A stretch of DNA of 64,000 nt from Hyalella azteca (GCF_000764305.2 NW_025940959.1:62001-126000); one strand, 5' to 3'; counted from the first letter of the stretch, positions 32,368-43,756 are shown. Numbers and translations: made by a program. Notes: generated from the letters alone by a model not told the origin.

Positions 32368-35300
32368 GTGAGTCATCATAAGTTTCATCATTTTGACACA
32401 CATTTACTTAGAATCACTAAGTAGTATTCACTTTGTGATACACTAAATAATAGGAGAAAATTTTGTTAAATTTAAGCATCTTTTATTTCAAGGTTGCTGG
32501 AGTACTTGATTTTTTCACATACTTTTTGAGCTTTGCCCCAGTGATGGAGAGTGTGAATGTCAATCAGTGATCTCTACATGTATATTTTAAGCATGTATCA
32601 TTGTACATATATTTGTACATATATTGAGATCATTTAACTAGTTTGAATATCTCTTAATTTTTCAGACACATTCACTGTGGACCAAGCTGTCAATGCTCTG
32701 GGTTTTGGGAAGTTCCAGGTAAGTGAATAGTACGGTATCCTTGGCTATCTCTATTTGGTCTAATGGAATAGAATTGAATTTTTTATTGCTTTTTATCGGT
32801 AATATTGAATTTTTTTATATGAAGCATCTACCTATATTCAGAAAGTGACGAGAAAGGAAACGAGAAAGGAAACGTACCTATTTGTAGTCATTTGTTAATA
32901 TGTAAGAAGTATTTTTACAAGTATTTCTTTTAGCTAGCAATATCTTTGGAAAATCTGTCAATGTAGTTAAGCTGCAAGATGAAATTGAAAATTAATTTTT
33001 AATTGGGAATACAAGTGTCAAAATTGTTCTCTGACAAAATGAAAAGAACTGTACAGTTAGACCATGTACATATCTGTTGACTCAAATGATAAAAGAAAAT
33101 TTAGCCTCTCTCCCAATGAACCACTCTGCTAACTAAGCTTCTGTTCACTCGTGTTATTTTTCATTTGCAATGTCAGTAAATTAAAATTATAGTTTCTCTT
33201 CAATAATAAACCCATATTTTTTTATTAAATTTGCACATGTCAAGGAGAAATCTCTTTTGAGAAATTGAATGATATAAAAAAATGAAAACAATTATTAATA
33301 AAATGCATTTCTGGTTTTCAATCAGTTTCGCATCAGAAAACTACACCTGCTCAGTAATATAAAATGATTTACTAATAGTTGAGTTCAAATGATGCAGGTG
33401 AAGCTCTCTCTCATCACTGGGCTATGTTGGATGGCAGACAGCATGGAGATGATGATACTTGCCATACTCGGGCCATCCCTACGCTGCACATGGCATCTCT
33501 CCGAGTGGCAGCAGGCTGGCTTCACTACAGCTGTCTTTCTAGGTCACTTTTCAGTCCAGAACTTTTATCAGTTACCTATAACTGCTCTTTCCTTAACCAT
33601 TTATCACTGCATAATTTTATTAAGTAATAATTGTAACTATTGTAGGTACAGATACTCTATGCAACTTGAGAAGGGTGAAGTATATCTATACCTACGTAGG
33701 TTGTCACCGAAATCTTGCAAAAGTTTTGGTGCAAATCAAAATAAGAAACTAATTGGCATCATAATTATCATTTTTTTAAGAATACATAGCTTATTATCAT
33801 CGCAATTTGTATATAAATGTCTGGTAAGTAAAGTTGCTGTTAGTAGACAAAAAGTAAATAATTAAATTACTTTTTTATATCATTCATTTAACCTATTTAC
33901 AAAGACACGAGTTTGAATTCACGGTTAAGTGACATGAAATCAATCAAAAACTTAGCACCTTGTTTTAGAAGACAAGTCCATTTTAATATTGCTCTATTAT
34001 GCATTCATATTACCCTTGTCTACAGGCATGATGTTGAGTTCATCATTTTGGGGCACACTGTCAGACAAATATGGCAGACGTCGCTCCCTCGGCCTCGCCA
34101 GCGTCCTGCTGGCGTACTGGGGCCTCATCTGTGCCTTCGCTCCCACCTTCGGATGGCTGCTCCTCCTTAGGGCCCTTGTTGGATTTGCTATTGGCTGCAT
34201 ACCACAATCGTGAGCAACCACATGTATTGCTTATTGTTCTTCATGCCACAATCGTGAGCAACCACATGTATTGCTTATTGTTCTTCATGCCACAATTGTG
34301 ATCATAAACTTGTATTGATTATTATTCTTCATATAACAATAGTGAGCAACCACTTGTATTGCTTATTATTCTTCATAACTTAATAGTAAGCAACCAGTTA
34401 TAGGTATATTATGCTGCATCTTTTCCGTCAAATTGCATGATCTTAGATTAAATTTTGATTTAAGGCCAAAACAAAAATGAGCTTTTTGTTGTTGCTGAAA
34501 GTACAATATTAAAAAAAGAGAAGTGTTGTAAAAAACACTTTAAGCTGGCTTTACGAATAAAGGCTTGTCATGTGAGTGACCCATAGGTATTATTTGTTTC
34601 GATTCTCTTTGCTTATTGTGTGCATTATTGCTTTGATCTTGCAGCTCTGTGGTTGTTTTTTTTGCCTGCTGTGCAGTTACTTTGTGGAATTTTTTATTTA
34701 TACAAATTTAATTTTTATTTATGAATATTTAGCAAATGTTGCCTCTTTACATGCTTGATTATGGAACTAATATTGTTTTACTCTTGCATTATTCACTGAG
34801 CTTTAAAACTGAAAACATTTACTACGCCGCTTTATTTGCCTTTGAAACAGAGTAAAAATGCATTGAACAGATTGTATTTAATACTTACTACCTACACTTA
34901 GTGATCATGAGATTTGTTATTTATTTTTATACGTTTTGCTTTCTATTGATGTGGCGTGCTTTGCTCACTGTGTTACCCTATATGCTGAGTTTACCCTATT
35001 TGTTCACTCAGTTTACCCTATTTGTTCACTCAGTGTTGCCCTATATGCTGAGTTTACCCTATTTGTTCACTCAGTGTTACCCTATATGCTGAGTTTTTGC
35101 CTGCAAAACAACGAGGAAAATGTGTCGTCTTGTTGGATGTGAGTAACGTGCATTTTATTGCATGATTTTATTATTCATCTATTTCTTGTTGAAATGTTTA
35201 CTTCTGTTGATGATCAAGTATACTGCTGTAATAACGTGATTTTTTTATGTTGTACAACTCAATGAGACTAACCACTTGTGATGGCTTTTCTCTAAATTTC

Positions 35301-38300
35301 CATTATGATTACAAATAACTCAAAATCATATGAATGAATTTCTGAAGATAAATGACCTCAATGAACAAACTTGATATTGTTCCCTGATCCTTGCTCCTCC
35401 TAATGGAATAATGTCTTAGTAAGTCAGTCTTATCAATCTTCTTTTCACGATGTTTTTCATTTAAGAGAAGTTTTTATAATTAAAATATGAGATATATATT
35501 GTGATTGATTGGATATTTGTCATTTTAGTACAGATTAACGAAATTTGGTCTTGGTGACGCAACTCAAAACAGGATGAAGGCTCTAGACGTAAAAATGTTT
35601 TGAATTATGATATAGAACCGAATTGCCTGAGAAACAACTTGCTCATTTTCTTTCATTACTGTATAATAATTGAATTGATCAATAAATAACCTGATAATTT
35701 TGTTAGCATTATTGTATAATAATTACGATGCTTGATAAATAATATTTTTTTTAATACATATAATATTTACACATACATTTAACATTTATTTAATAACATT
35801 TAAATTTAAATAAATGAAATTCACATCATTAAATAACTTGCTAATTTTGTTAGAATTATTGTATGGTAATTACATCGCTGGATAAAAAACACGTCTCTAA
35901 TATGTTATTATTATATTAGCATAATAGTTCTGAATTGTTTATTACAATAATTTCAGTATAAAAATTCTAACGTGTTTATTACACTAATATTAGTATAATA
36001 ATTCTGACGTGTTTATTACATTAATATTAGTATAATAATTCTGACGTGTTTCTTACAATAATATTAGTATAATAATTCTGAACTTTATCACAGTTTTTCT
36101 GGGCACTAGGCGCGTGCATGATTTTGATAATTAAAAAATGAGATAGGTATATATTGTGATTGATAGTGTATTTGTTATTTTAGCATAAGTTAAGAAAATT
36201 TGGTCTTGGTGATGCAACTCAAAACAGGATAAAGGCTCAAGACGTAATAATGTTTTGAATTGCCATATAGAGTCTAATTGCTTGAGAAATAATTTGCTCA
36301 TTTCTTTCATTTCTGTATAATAATTGAATTGCTCAATTAATAACCTGCTAATTTTCTCAGTGTTATTGTATGATAATTAGGTTGCTTGATAAATAACATT
36401 TTGATTTTGTTATAATTATTGCATATTGATTGAATATGTCAATAAATAACTTGCTAATTTTGTTGGTGTTATGGTATGATAATTACATTGATTGATAAAT
36501 AGTGTTTTTATCCTGTAATAAATATTGCATAATTATTCAATAGCTCCATTAATAACTTGTTAATTTTGTTAGAATTATTGCCTGGTAATTACATTGCTTG
36601 ATAAAAACTTCATTAATTAGTTACAATATTAGTATAATAATTTTGAACTGTTTATTACAATAATATTAGTAAAATAATTCTGACGTGTTTATTACTGTGT
36701 TTCTGGGCACTAGGCGCTTGCATGTTAGAGTTATTGTCTCTCAATCACATTGCATGATAAAAAACTTCATTAATTAGTAAAATATTAGTATAATGATTCT
36801 GAACAGTTTATTATTACATTAATATTAGTTTAATAATACTGCAATGTTTATTACCATAATATTAGTCTAATAATTGTGAACTTTCTGACAGTGTTTCTGG
36901 GCACTAGGCGCGTGCATGGAGGTGGGGCTGGCTATGCTCGTGATGCCCTCCTTCGGCTGGCCTGGTCTGCTCGCCCTCAGCGCCCTGCCCTCTCTGCTCT
37001 TCGTGCTCGCATGGCATGTGCGTGCAATATTTATACGTGTTATTTATAGAAAATATTAAGGTAGAATATTTATCAATGTTATTTATAGAAATATTAGGGT
37101 AGAATATTTATCAATGTTATTTATAGAAAATATTAGGGTAGAAAATGTATCAATGTTATTTATATAAAATGTTAGGGTAGAAAATTTATCAATGTTATTT
37201 ATAGAAATTGTTAGGGTAGACAATTTATCAATGTTATTTATAGAAAATGTTAGGGTAGACAATTTATCAATGTTATTCGTATAAAATGTTGGTGGAATGT
37301 ATTATTTTAATGTTGCTATTTCTATCCTAAAAGCTATTTCTGTTAAAAGCTAGAAAATGTATCAAATGGATGTTGTTATTTATTTATAATCTGCAAATTG
37401 TGTCATAAATTCTTATATTTCTGTTCAAAATTTAGAATTCCTTTCGAAGTTAGTGAATGTATCATTTATAATTTTTTATTTTTTGTCATGCTATTAATTT
37501 TATCATTCTAATTTATTTATTTCAATTTAAAATTAAAAATTAAGCCTAACAGCATTAAAAAGAAAAAATTTGGGATGATGGGCCACCGCTTGCTTTTGAA
37601 ACTTTTTAATGAGTTATCGTGTTAATGAGTTTTTTAATGGAATGAGTTATCTTAGCAACAAAATGGTGTAATAACTTTAAATGCTGAGTTGAATTTTTTA
37701 TTTTCCATGATTTGTTTCATGAATTCTGAAAGTTTATCTCTGTTGCCCCAGTGGCTCCCTGAGAGCGCCCGCTACGATGCATCGTCCGGGAATTCAGAGA
37801 AAGCTTTAGCTACGCTGCAGAGCATCGCCACGCAAAATGGCAAGTTTTATATTTAATTTATAAATAGTTATTTCCATTATCATTGATTTATTATTGTTAT
37901 TATCTTGGATTTATAGATGATTAATTTAATTATCTTTGATTTATTATGGTCACTGTCTTAATCGTTGTTGACTTCTACAGTGAAAGACTTGATGCAATCA
38001 AATAGTGCTAATAATTATATGATTAGTGCAAATAAATATAATTGTTCTTTGTATTCATATGATAGCATGTCAAACGTAAAAGTCAGCGTCAGCCATAAAG
38101 TGTTAGAATTTGTAGGCAAGACGAAAATTTGTAAATTTAATATAGATACCGACATAATATTTATTGATGATAACAAAGATATTACCGTTGTATAGATACA
38201 TCAGTTCTGTGTGTGGTTGATAAGGTTGCTCTTAGGTCTCGTGCAAGAGAGGGAGAATAACAATAATAATAACAGCTCAAACCCATTGAAATTTTAGTAC

Positions 38301-41300
38301 CTGTATGTTGTACGATAAAAATTCCTTTATTCGCAAGATGGATACTAGCATGTTTTTTTGTTCACCTTAAGGATGTTAGTATGACATTTCATGGTCTAGA
38401 GAGGTGAATGTACGTCCTTTCCAAGAAATAATTACACCTCATATAATAAATATACTAACATGCTAGATTATAGGAATATAACTAATAAATAATAATCCTC
38501 GTTATACAGGACAGCCGATGTTGCTCGGACGTCTCATCGTGGACGACATGGCGCAGATAAGCCGAGGCAGCGTCAGAGACTTGCTCCTACCTCCTCTTCG
38601 CTGGACCACCCTGCTGCTCTGGTTCATCTGGTGCGTGCACAATGGTTCTTTTGCCTGGTGCATTATGGTTCATTTGGCTGGTGCATTATGGTTCATCTGG
38701 TGGGTGCACAATGGTTCATTGGCGTTTATTCAGTGGTTCATTTGGCTGGTGCATCATGGTTAATTTGGTGCGTCCAGAATGGTTCATCTGGCGAGGTCAA
38801 AATGGTTCATTTGGCTGGTGCATTATGGTTCATTTGGTGGGTGCACAGTGGTTCATTTGGCTGGTGTACAATGGTTCAGTTATTTGAGTATTTTGTTGAT
38901 TGAAGCAACAGAAGCATGGATAATTTGATGGGTAAAACATGGCATATAGAGGCAGCGTCAGAGACTTGCTACTACCTCCTCTGCGCTGGACCACTCTGCT
39001 ACTCTGGTTCATCTGGTGCGTGCAACGTGGTTCTTTTGCCTGGTGCATTATGGTTCATTTGGTTGTGCATTATGGTTCACTGGCGTTTATACAGTGGTTC
39101 ATTTGGCTGGTGCATTATGGTTAATTTGGTGTGTGCACAATGGTTCATCTGGCGCAGGTCGCAGTGGTTCATTTGGCTGGTGCACCATGGTTCATCCATT
39201 TGTTGAGTGAAGCATGTATAATCTGATGGGTAAAACATGGCATATGTGCTGGTAGAATAAGCATCAGGTGTGCTGACTCCTGGCTCAACTGGCGGGTAAC
39301 GTGTAGTTCATCAGACTAGTCCACATTTTTCACCTTACATTTTAAAAATATACTAAGAACCAAAATAAATACCATATAATTTTGTAATGTATACGGGCTG
39401 ATGAATTCTGATCTTCAGCCATAGCTTCTGTTGTTCATCACGATGATTTATCGACATGTTTCACTGCAATCTCGTATGATTAAAGTTGTTTAACCTTGTC
39501 GTATTTTGAGGTTATCTCAATATGAGTACACTTTCTTTCGGCATTGGTTGTGAGATTTTGGCTCTGTGTTACTAAACAGTTACAATAAACAGTTAGTACA
39601 GAGTTACTTCTCTATGTTACTATCACAGTTAAGTAAGAGTTCATTGATGCAGTTAAGTAAGACTTCATTACAATACTACAGGTGTTCGTGCACGTTCTGT
39701 TACTACGGCGTGGTGCTGCTGACGACGGAGCTGCTGGAGGCGAGTGGTGATCTTTGTGGCTCCTATGAGGGCCTGGACGACGCGTCCTCCTGCACCGCCG
39801 CCTGCAGGCCTCTCACGCAGGCCGACTACACCGACCTGCTCTGGACTACCTTGGCTGAGTTCCCTGGTCAGTGCTTTATGAAGCGTGAAGAATTAATGAT
39901 CATTAATTAATATGTAATATTTCAAGGTAATATTACATTTTTTTTAATATTTGTAATATTAATTACAAATTTTTGTAATATTAATTAAGCTATTAATGTA
40001 AAGCGAGCATAGCAGGGTGGCTCCAGCCAGGGCTATGTTGCGAAACGTGAAATTTTCGAATCTTCAAACATTCAGCTATTTTTCAACCCTCGCCAGACAG
40101 CATAATTTTTCAACCCCCAAAGAAATAATGATCTCTGGAGCACGTACTAGTGATGGAAAAACTGGGGGATAAGAAATAGGGATATGAAAAACAGGTTGCC
40201 TAAAATCGGTCAAATCCGAGAACAAAAAAGGCCGATAACTCAATATATACTAGTTTTTTTGTAGGTTCGGCTATAAAAATTCCATTCATTTCCTCTTTGT
40301 AGTATTTAAAATATAATTAGGAAGTACCCATATCATAAATTTTAGCCTGCCAACGCAATTGAGAAAAACTAAATCACGGAATTTGTCCGGAAAAATGACC
40401 GTCTGGCTTTTCGTGGACTGCATCGACGGTGTCCTTGGGGAACAGGGCTGGCCCGATCAGTGGGGCCTTCACTGGATCTGATACCAAGTCGGAGGGCTGC
40501 ATGCCCACGGAGACTTCTTCGCGGCATTTAACTTTGTTAACTCCGAGCTCTAATTAGATTGTTTTCGTTCCTCAAACGAAAATATCTCTAGTGTCTTTTT
40601 GATGATAAGTATATCAGCTTACCTCTAGTGTCTTTCTGATTGTTTTTTCACTACTGTCTTGCATGAATACTTCTCACCATATTTTTTGTACTATTTTCCT
40701 CCAGGGATACTGCTCACCATTTTCATCATCGAGCGTTTAGGTCGCAAGAAGACCATGGCTTTAGAGTTCATCATCTTCACGGCTGCCATCGTATTTCTCT
40801 TCTTCTGCGCCTCGGGGTGAGATTGACTTGTCTCCTTCTACATGCTTTGGAATGAAGTGATTGCATGAAAATTTTTTCTTTATGTCTCTAACTATTGCTA
40901 TTCTTTACCATTGCATATTATGCCTCAATGGAAATTTGTGAGTTAAAACATTATTTATATATTGTCGTATTAAGCCAATATTTGAACTATATATTAAAGT
41001 AACTTTTTCTTAGTATGTAACAATTTTTTATGCTAGCCTGAATTTGTACCGTTTCATCTTGATTTAACCGATTAAATGTATTAATAAATACTCGTCTAAT
41101 CAAGCTTTCCTCGTTCCCACCCTTTGCAATAATTACTACGACTAATTATACGCTGCGAGCAGGCGCGGATGGCTGACATTTATTCTGTTCATCGCCCGTG
41201 GCGTCATATCCGGCGTGTTCCAGGCGGCGTACGTCTACACTCCGGAGGTAATTAATAGTACATAAGTGGGAGGTAATTAATAATACATAAATGGAGGTAA

Positions 41301-42148
41301 TTAATAGTACATAAATGGGAGGTAATTAATAGTACATGAATAGGAGGTAATCAATAATATATAAATAGGAGGTAATAATACATAAATGGGAGATAATTAA
41401 TAATATATAAATAGAACGTAATTGGAAACAAAGCTTGAATATTCGACGGAAAAAAGAGCACCATCAAAAATGGTAATAATGAAGTTTTCACAGGGTCTGA
41501 AACACATTTTAAACTTTATCTAAATTTCTAAAGTCTCGGTTAGCATAGCCCCACGCAGTTGCAGTGCACCGCTTTTGAAATTAATTTCAACCTAAAACCG
41601 ATCTCAGGAGTATTTTGTCCTTCAAAATTAATTTATCTTGTTTGGAAATCGGGAAAGATATTTGTACTCGGCTGGCTATACCTGGCTGTAAATGTCTATA
41701 TATTATTTAAATTATTTATATTTCTAAATAATTTATTAAAATTAACCGTACTGCTACAGTTTTACCCTACGGGCTGTCAATGCCTATATATTATTGAACT
41801 TATTTAATATTTCTAAATAATTTGATAAAATTAAACTTACTACCACAGGTGTACCCTACCGGCTGTCAATGCCTACCTATATATTATTTAAATTATTTAA
41901 CATTTTTAAATGATTTATTAAAATTGAACTTACTACTGCAGGTGTACCCCACCTCGCTGCGTGCGGTGGGGGTGGGCACGTGTTCAGGTCTGGCGCGTCT
42001 GGGGGCGATGCTCACGCCCCTTGTAGCGCAGGTGCTACTCAGGTCCTCTGTACACTTCGCCACGGCCATCTACGCTATTGTCGCCATCCTCGCCGCCGTC
42101 GCCGCTCTCTTCTTGCCCATCGAGACCAAGGGCAGGGCCATGACTTGA
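32133..42148 (+). CDS. SVOP: SVOP-like major facilitator transporter, complete, 12 coding exons
   Basis: Synaptic vesicle 2-related protein, a 12-helix major facilitator family member of vesicle membranes; its substrate is not settled. Exons: 32133-32367, 32666-32718, 33398-33542, 34026-34209, 35075-35138, 36892-37017, 37752-37839, 38510-38630, 39682-39866, 40705-40816, 41163-41247, 41942-42148. All phases agree, giving 534 residues (human SVOP about 548). A Ser-rich cytosolic N-terminus is followed by [14 protein letters not shown] and [18 protein letters not shown]. The sugar-porter-type loops are [13 protein letters not shown] after helix 2 and [13 protein letters not shown] after helix 8. 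LPESARYD precedes the central loop, and [11 protein letters not shown] ends the protein. A Cys-rich loop (SGDLCG to CRPL) fits the luminal loop of the family. SVOP is favoured over SV2 by length and the absence of the large SV2 luminal loop. Intron 7 uses a GC donor, and many introns carry arrays copied from their own splice sites. Confidence 0.93.
32666..32718 (+). CDS. SVOP: SVOP coding exon 2
   Basis: [18 protein letters not shown], a signature of SVOP just before helix 1. Donor CAG|GTAAGT, phase 0. Confidence 0.95.
33398..33542 (+). CDS. SVOP: SVOP coding exon 3 (helix 1 and start of helix 2)
   Basis: [20 protein letters not shown], then [20 protein letters not shown] and GFTTAVFLG. Donor G|GTCACT, phase 1. 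Confidence 0.95.
34026..34209 (+). CDS. SVOP: SVOP coding exon 4 (helices 2-4)
   Basis: [20 protein letters not shown] (motif A of the superfamily), then helix 3 and [13 protein letters not shown]. Donor TC|GTGAGC, phase 2. Confidence 0.95.
34199..34400 (+). repeat. 47-bp array copied from the SVOP exon-4 donor
   Basis: The first unit contains the last exon bases and donor (ccacaatcgtgagcaaccac). Three or four further units follow at about 47-bp spacing, progressively diverged. Confidence 0.88.
34970..35090 (+). repeat. Array copied from the SVOP exon-5 acceptor
   Basis: Units of gttaccctatatgctgagtt and accctatttgttcactcag occur before the exon. Acceptor-like cactcag ends at 35011 and 35033 precede the real one at 35074. 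Use of the upstream sites shifts the frame or meets a stop. Confidence 0.88.
35075..35138 (+). CDS. SVOP: SVOP coding exon 5
   Basis: [20 protein letters not shown] then LD, matching the helix 4-5 loop (TLYAEFLP). Acceptor cactcag, donor GAT|GTGAGT, phase 0. Confidence 0.92.
35485..36420. repeat. Direct duplication of about 0.29 kb in SVOP intron 5
   Basis: 35485-35775 and 36125-36420 share aatttggtcttggtgacgca, caactcaaaacaggatgaag and the AT-rich tail. Between and after them, taatattagtataataattctg units form loose arrays (35930-36080, 36630-36880). Confidence 0.8.
36061..36726 (+). repeat. Two decoy copies of the SVOP exon-6 acceptor
   Basis: tttctgggcactaggcgcgt followed by gcatg occurs at 36097-36120 and with one change (gcgcttgcatg) at 36701-36725. 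The real exon begins with the same bases at 36892. Upstream contexts (atcacag, tactgtg) are also similar. Confidence 0.88.
36892..37017 (+). CDS. SVOP: SVOP coding exon 6 (helices 5-6)
   Basis: [20 protein letters not shown], then [20 protein letters not shown] and WH. Acceptor ctgacag, donor CAT|GTGCGT, phase 0. Confidence 0.93.
37018..37300. repeat. 36-bp minisatellite beginning at the SVOP exon-6 donor
   Basis: About seven units of atttatcaatgttatttata plus gaaaatattagggtag, starting within about ten bases of the donor. Confidence 0.88.
37301..37751. other. Rest of SVOP intron 6, nothing recognised
   Basis: AT-rich noncoding sequence. Confidence 0.4.
37752..37839 (+). CDS. SVOP: SVOP coding exon 7
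   Basis: [20 protein letters not shown], then TLQSIATQN, the start of the central cytosolic loop. The donor is G|GCAAGT, a GC donor. Only this site, phase 1, keeps the GQPMLLGRL frame of the next exon; the GT three bases on breaks it. Confidence 0.93.
38510..38630 (+). CDS. SVOP: SVOP coding exon 8
   Basis: [20 protein letters not shown], then [20 protein letters not shown], entering helix 7. Donor TCTG|GTGCGT, phase 2. Confidence 0.95.
38621..38885 (+). repeat. Array copied from the SVOP exon-8 donor, first block
   Basis: Units of about 26-36 bp such as tggttcatctggtgcgtgca and gcattatggttcatttggct. The first is the exon end plus donor. At least seven units. Confidence 0.9.
38940..39013 (+). 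pseudogene. Partial duplicate of SVOP exon 8
   Basis: Repeats the last 65 or so bases of exon 8 ([20 protein letters not shown]) and its GTGCGT donor. The four substitutions against exon 8 (CTC/CTA, CTT/CTG, ACC/ACT, CTG/CTA) are all synonymous. No acceptor places it in frame with exon 7, so it is called a partial duplicate. It is followed by a second repeat block (39004-39195). Confidence 0.75.
39004..39195 (+). repeat. Array copied from the SVOP exon-8 donor, second block
   Basis: Same units as 38621-38885 in nearly the same order, following the duplicate exon. A third partial unit (gatgggtaaaacatggcata) starts at 39226. The whole segment was therefore duplicated after the first array formed. 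Confidence 0.88.
39682..39866 (+). CDS. SVOP: SVOP coding exon 9 (helix 7, luminal loop, start of helix 8)
   Basis: [20 protein letters not shown], then a Cys-rich loop with Asp and Ala, then [13 protein letters not shown]. Donor G|GTCAGT, phase 1. Confidence 0.94.
40194..40408 (-). mobile_element. Inverted copy of the 8619 element
   Basis: Reverse complement of 8619-8836 at high similarity (taaaatcggtcaaatccgag at the start, gaccgtctggc at the end). Confidence 0.75.
40409..40553 (-). other. GC-rich coding-like patch in SVOP intron 9
   Basis: The minus strand is open and reads [40 protein letters not shown] and onward, with composition unlike the surrounding intron. No start, splice sites or family recognised. 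It abuts the transposon copy and may be a captured exon fragment. Confidence 0.3.
40664..40720 (+). repeat. Decoy copy of the SVOP exon-10 start
   Basis: tgaatacttctcaccat at 40664-40680 resembles the true exon start ggatactgctcaccat 40 bp further on. Confidence 0.55.
40705..40816 (+). CDS. SVOP: SVOP coding exon 10 (helices 8-9)
   Basis: [20 protein letters not shown], then [18 protein letters not shown]. It contains the second superfamily loop motif. Donor GG|GTGAGA, phase 2. Confidence 0.95.
41163..41247 (+). CDS. SVOP: SVOP coding exon 11 (helix 10)
   Basis: [20 protein letters not shown], then AAYVYTPE. Donor GAG|GTAATT, phase 0. Confidence 0.95.
41243..41412 (+). repeat. About 27-bp array copied from the SVOP exon-11 donor
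   Basis: Six or so units of ggaggtaattaatagtacat plus aaatgg. The first unit includes the GGAG|GTAATT junction. Confidence 0.9.
41671..41941 (+). repeat. About 90-bp array copied from the SVOP exon-12 acceptor
   Basis: Three units each with an acceptor-like end, then tgtaccctaccggctgtcaa and an AT-rich tail. The middle unit's acceptor (ccacag, 41843-41848) would give an in-frame, stop-free extension of 31 codons into the real exon. Confidence 0.9.
41942..42148 (+). CDS. SVOP: SVOP coding exon 12 (helices 11-12 and C-terminus)
   Basis: [20 protein letters not shown], then [13 protein letters not shown], helix 12 and [11 protein letters not shown] with TGA at 42146-42148. The C-terminus is shorter than in vertebrate SVOP. 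Confidence 0.95.
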   Translation: MYPTSLRAVGVGTCSGLARLGAMLTPLVAQVLLRSSVHFATAIYAIVAILAAVAALFLPIETKGRAMT

Positions 42149-42467
42149 ACTAAATCAACGATTTTTTTCCCCAAATTTAAGATAACGAAGTTAGTGATAA
42201 GGAAAACAAAATCCACGAAAATTTCCAAAAAGTTAAGATACCGTAACGATGTTAGTGATATGGAAACCGATTTATTGGAAAATAGAATTTAACAAGGTAG
42301 CAAAGGTGTGTTGTAAAGGGAAATATAAAGAAATTGATCGGAATTTTATTGGATTTTTGGCTAGCCGAGACGAAAAATATTTACATCGAGTCCTGGGGAA
42401 TTTAATGTGAATATGGACTTCATAGCGAAATGATCCATGACATGACGGTGGTGTGAAGAAAATATAC

Positions 42468-42547
42468 AATAAATTAAAGTCTATAAAAGTTGTGTAAACC
42501 TGGGTCTAGAATTTCCTCTTTGTCCAGTTGATTGCTCGTAGAATAAA
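42468..42547 (+). terminator. Likely SVOP polyadenylation signals
   Basis: AATAAA at 42468-42473 and 42542-42547, about 320-400 bases after the stop. Another lies near 43408. Which is used cannot be seen. Confidence 0.4.
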
Positions 42548-43756
42548 TACGTTGGAACTTTAGTTCGTTAGAGGACTGAATATATTCGAGTTTTCAATGA
42601 ATTTCCGCTTAGAAATGGTTATGACGTGAAAGCCTAGAATTCCCAAAGATAGAAAAGGGCTGTTAGCTGAATTACGGCTTTCAGTAAATCAATTGCATAA
42701 TATTTTCCAGATGCTATTGATATAAATTTTAACGGTAAAGTAAACATTCAGAGGACAGTTCTTTTATTCGATGAAAAAGTCATGAAGCATTCACAGCTCT
42801 CTTGGTCTATTTTACCACGTTTTTTAATTGAATTTTAAAAGATGTTAATTAGGTTCTGAATTTTATAGGCATTTCCAGGTCACTTTTTTTATTATAATTC
42901 TGATAACTTGATAGATCTGTCCATAAATTTAGGGCACACTTGCATGGTTTAGAGAGTAAGTGAATTAAATTGCTTTTTTTTCTTCTAATTTAATGTAAAT
43001 AATCGCACAAATTTTCCTACCTAAGCCATTTATTATCCGTCCTTTGTTAATTAATTCTTGGCTTTATTTTTTTCATATATCTGCTGGTGTTTTATGTTAA
43101 AGTTTTAAACGTAGTTATACTTTATTGTGTTTGTATAGCGGTAATGAATTTGATTCAGCAATTGTAATACAATGTAGGGAACGAATATTTAATTTAGTGG
43201 TCAACCAACGAGGAGACTATTTATTCCGCTATGTATTTTTTTCTAATTCTTTTAGAATTGTTACTCTATTGAAAGTTTTATACTTTGTATTACATTTGTA
43301 TCTAATAGACTTAGTATTTATTTTATTATGTTAAAAAAGGGAACATTCTATTTAATCTTGAGCTTAGTTAATGTAATTGACTAAGTCTTGCAATATTTTA
43401 TTTGTTGAATAAATATAATTGTGTTCATTATGTAAAGGTACCTATATGAAATTGATTTAAACATTTAAAATCGACGACATTTCTTGGTGTGGGAGGTAAT
43501 TGAAGTCAGATGTGGAAGTCAACAATCGTTTTAGGTCTCGACAAATTTCATTGCTTTTGTCATGACTGATGGAGGCTGTTTTCAGGTACAATTTTTATCA
43601 ACTATGTCCAAATTGATTATTAAATCTTTTTGAACTATAAATGTGATATGTGTGACAGCGTAACTGAATTTGACTCTGTGTTTGTGCTGGTAACCTTGTA
43701 CAAGGTTCGGTTGGGGATTGAAGATAATGAGAGCGGCATGCAACGTGAGAGAACCT
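42548..43756. other. SVOP downstream flank, nothing recognised
   Basis: AT-rich, no convincing gene. Confidence 0.4.

Noticed and set aside
38621..39210. Trp-rich repetitive protein
   Set aside because: The frames are copies of the SVOP exon-8 donor region read through the array; they do not form a gene.
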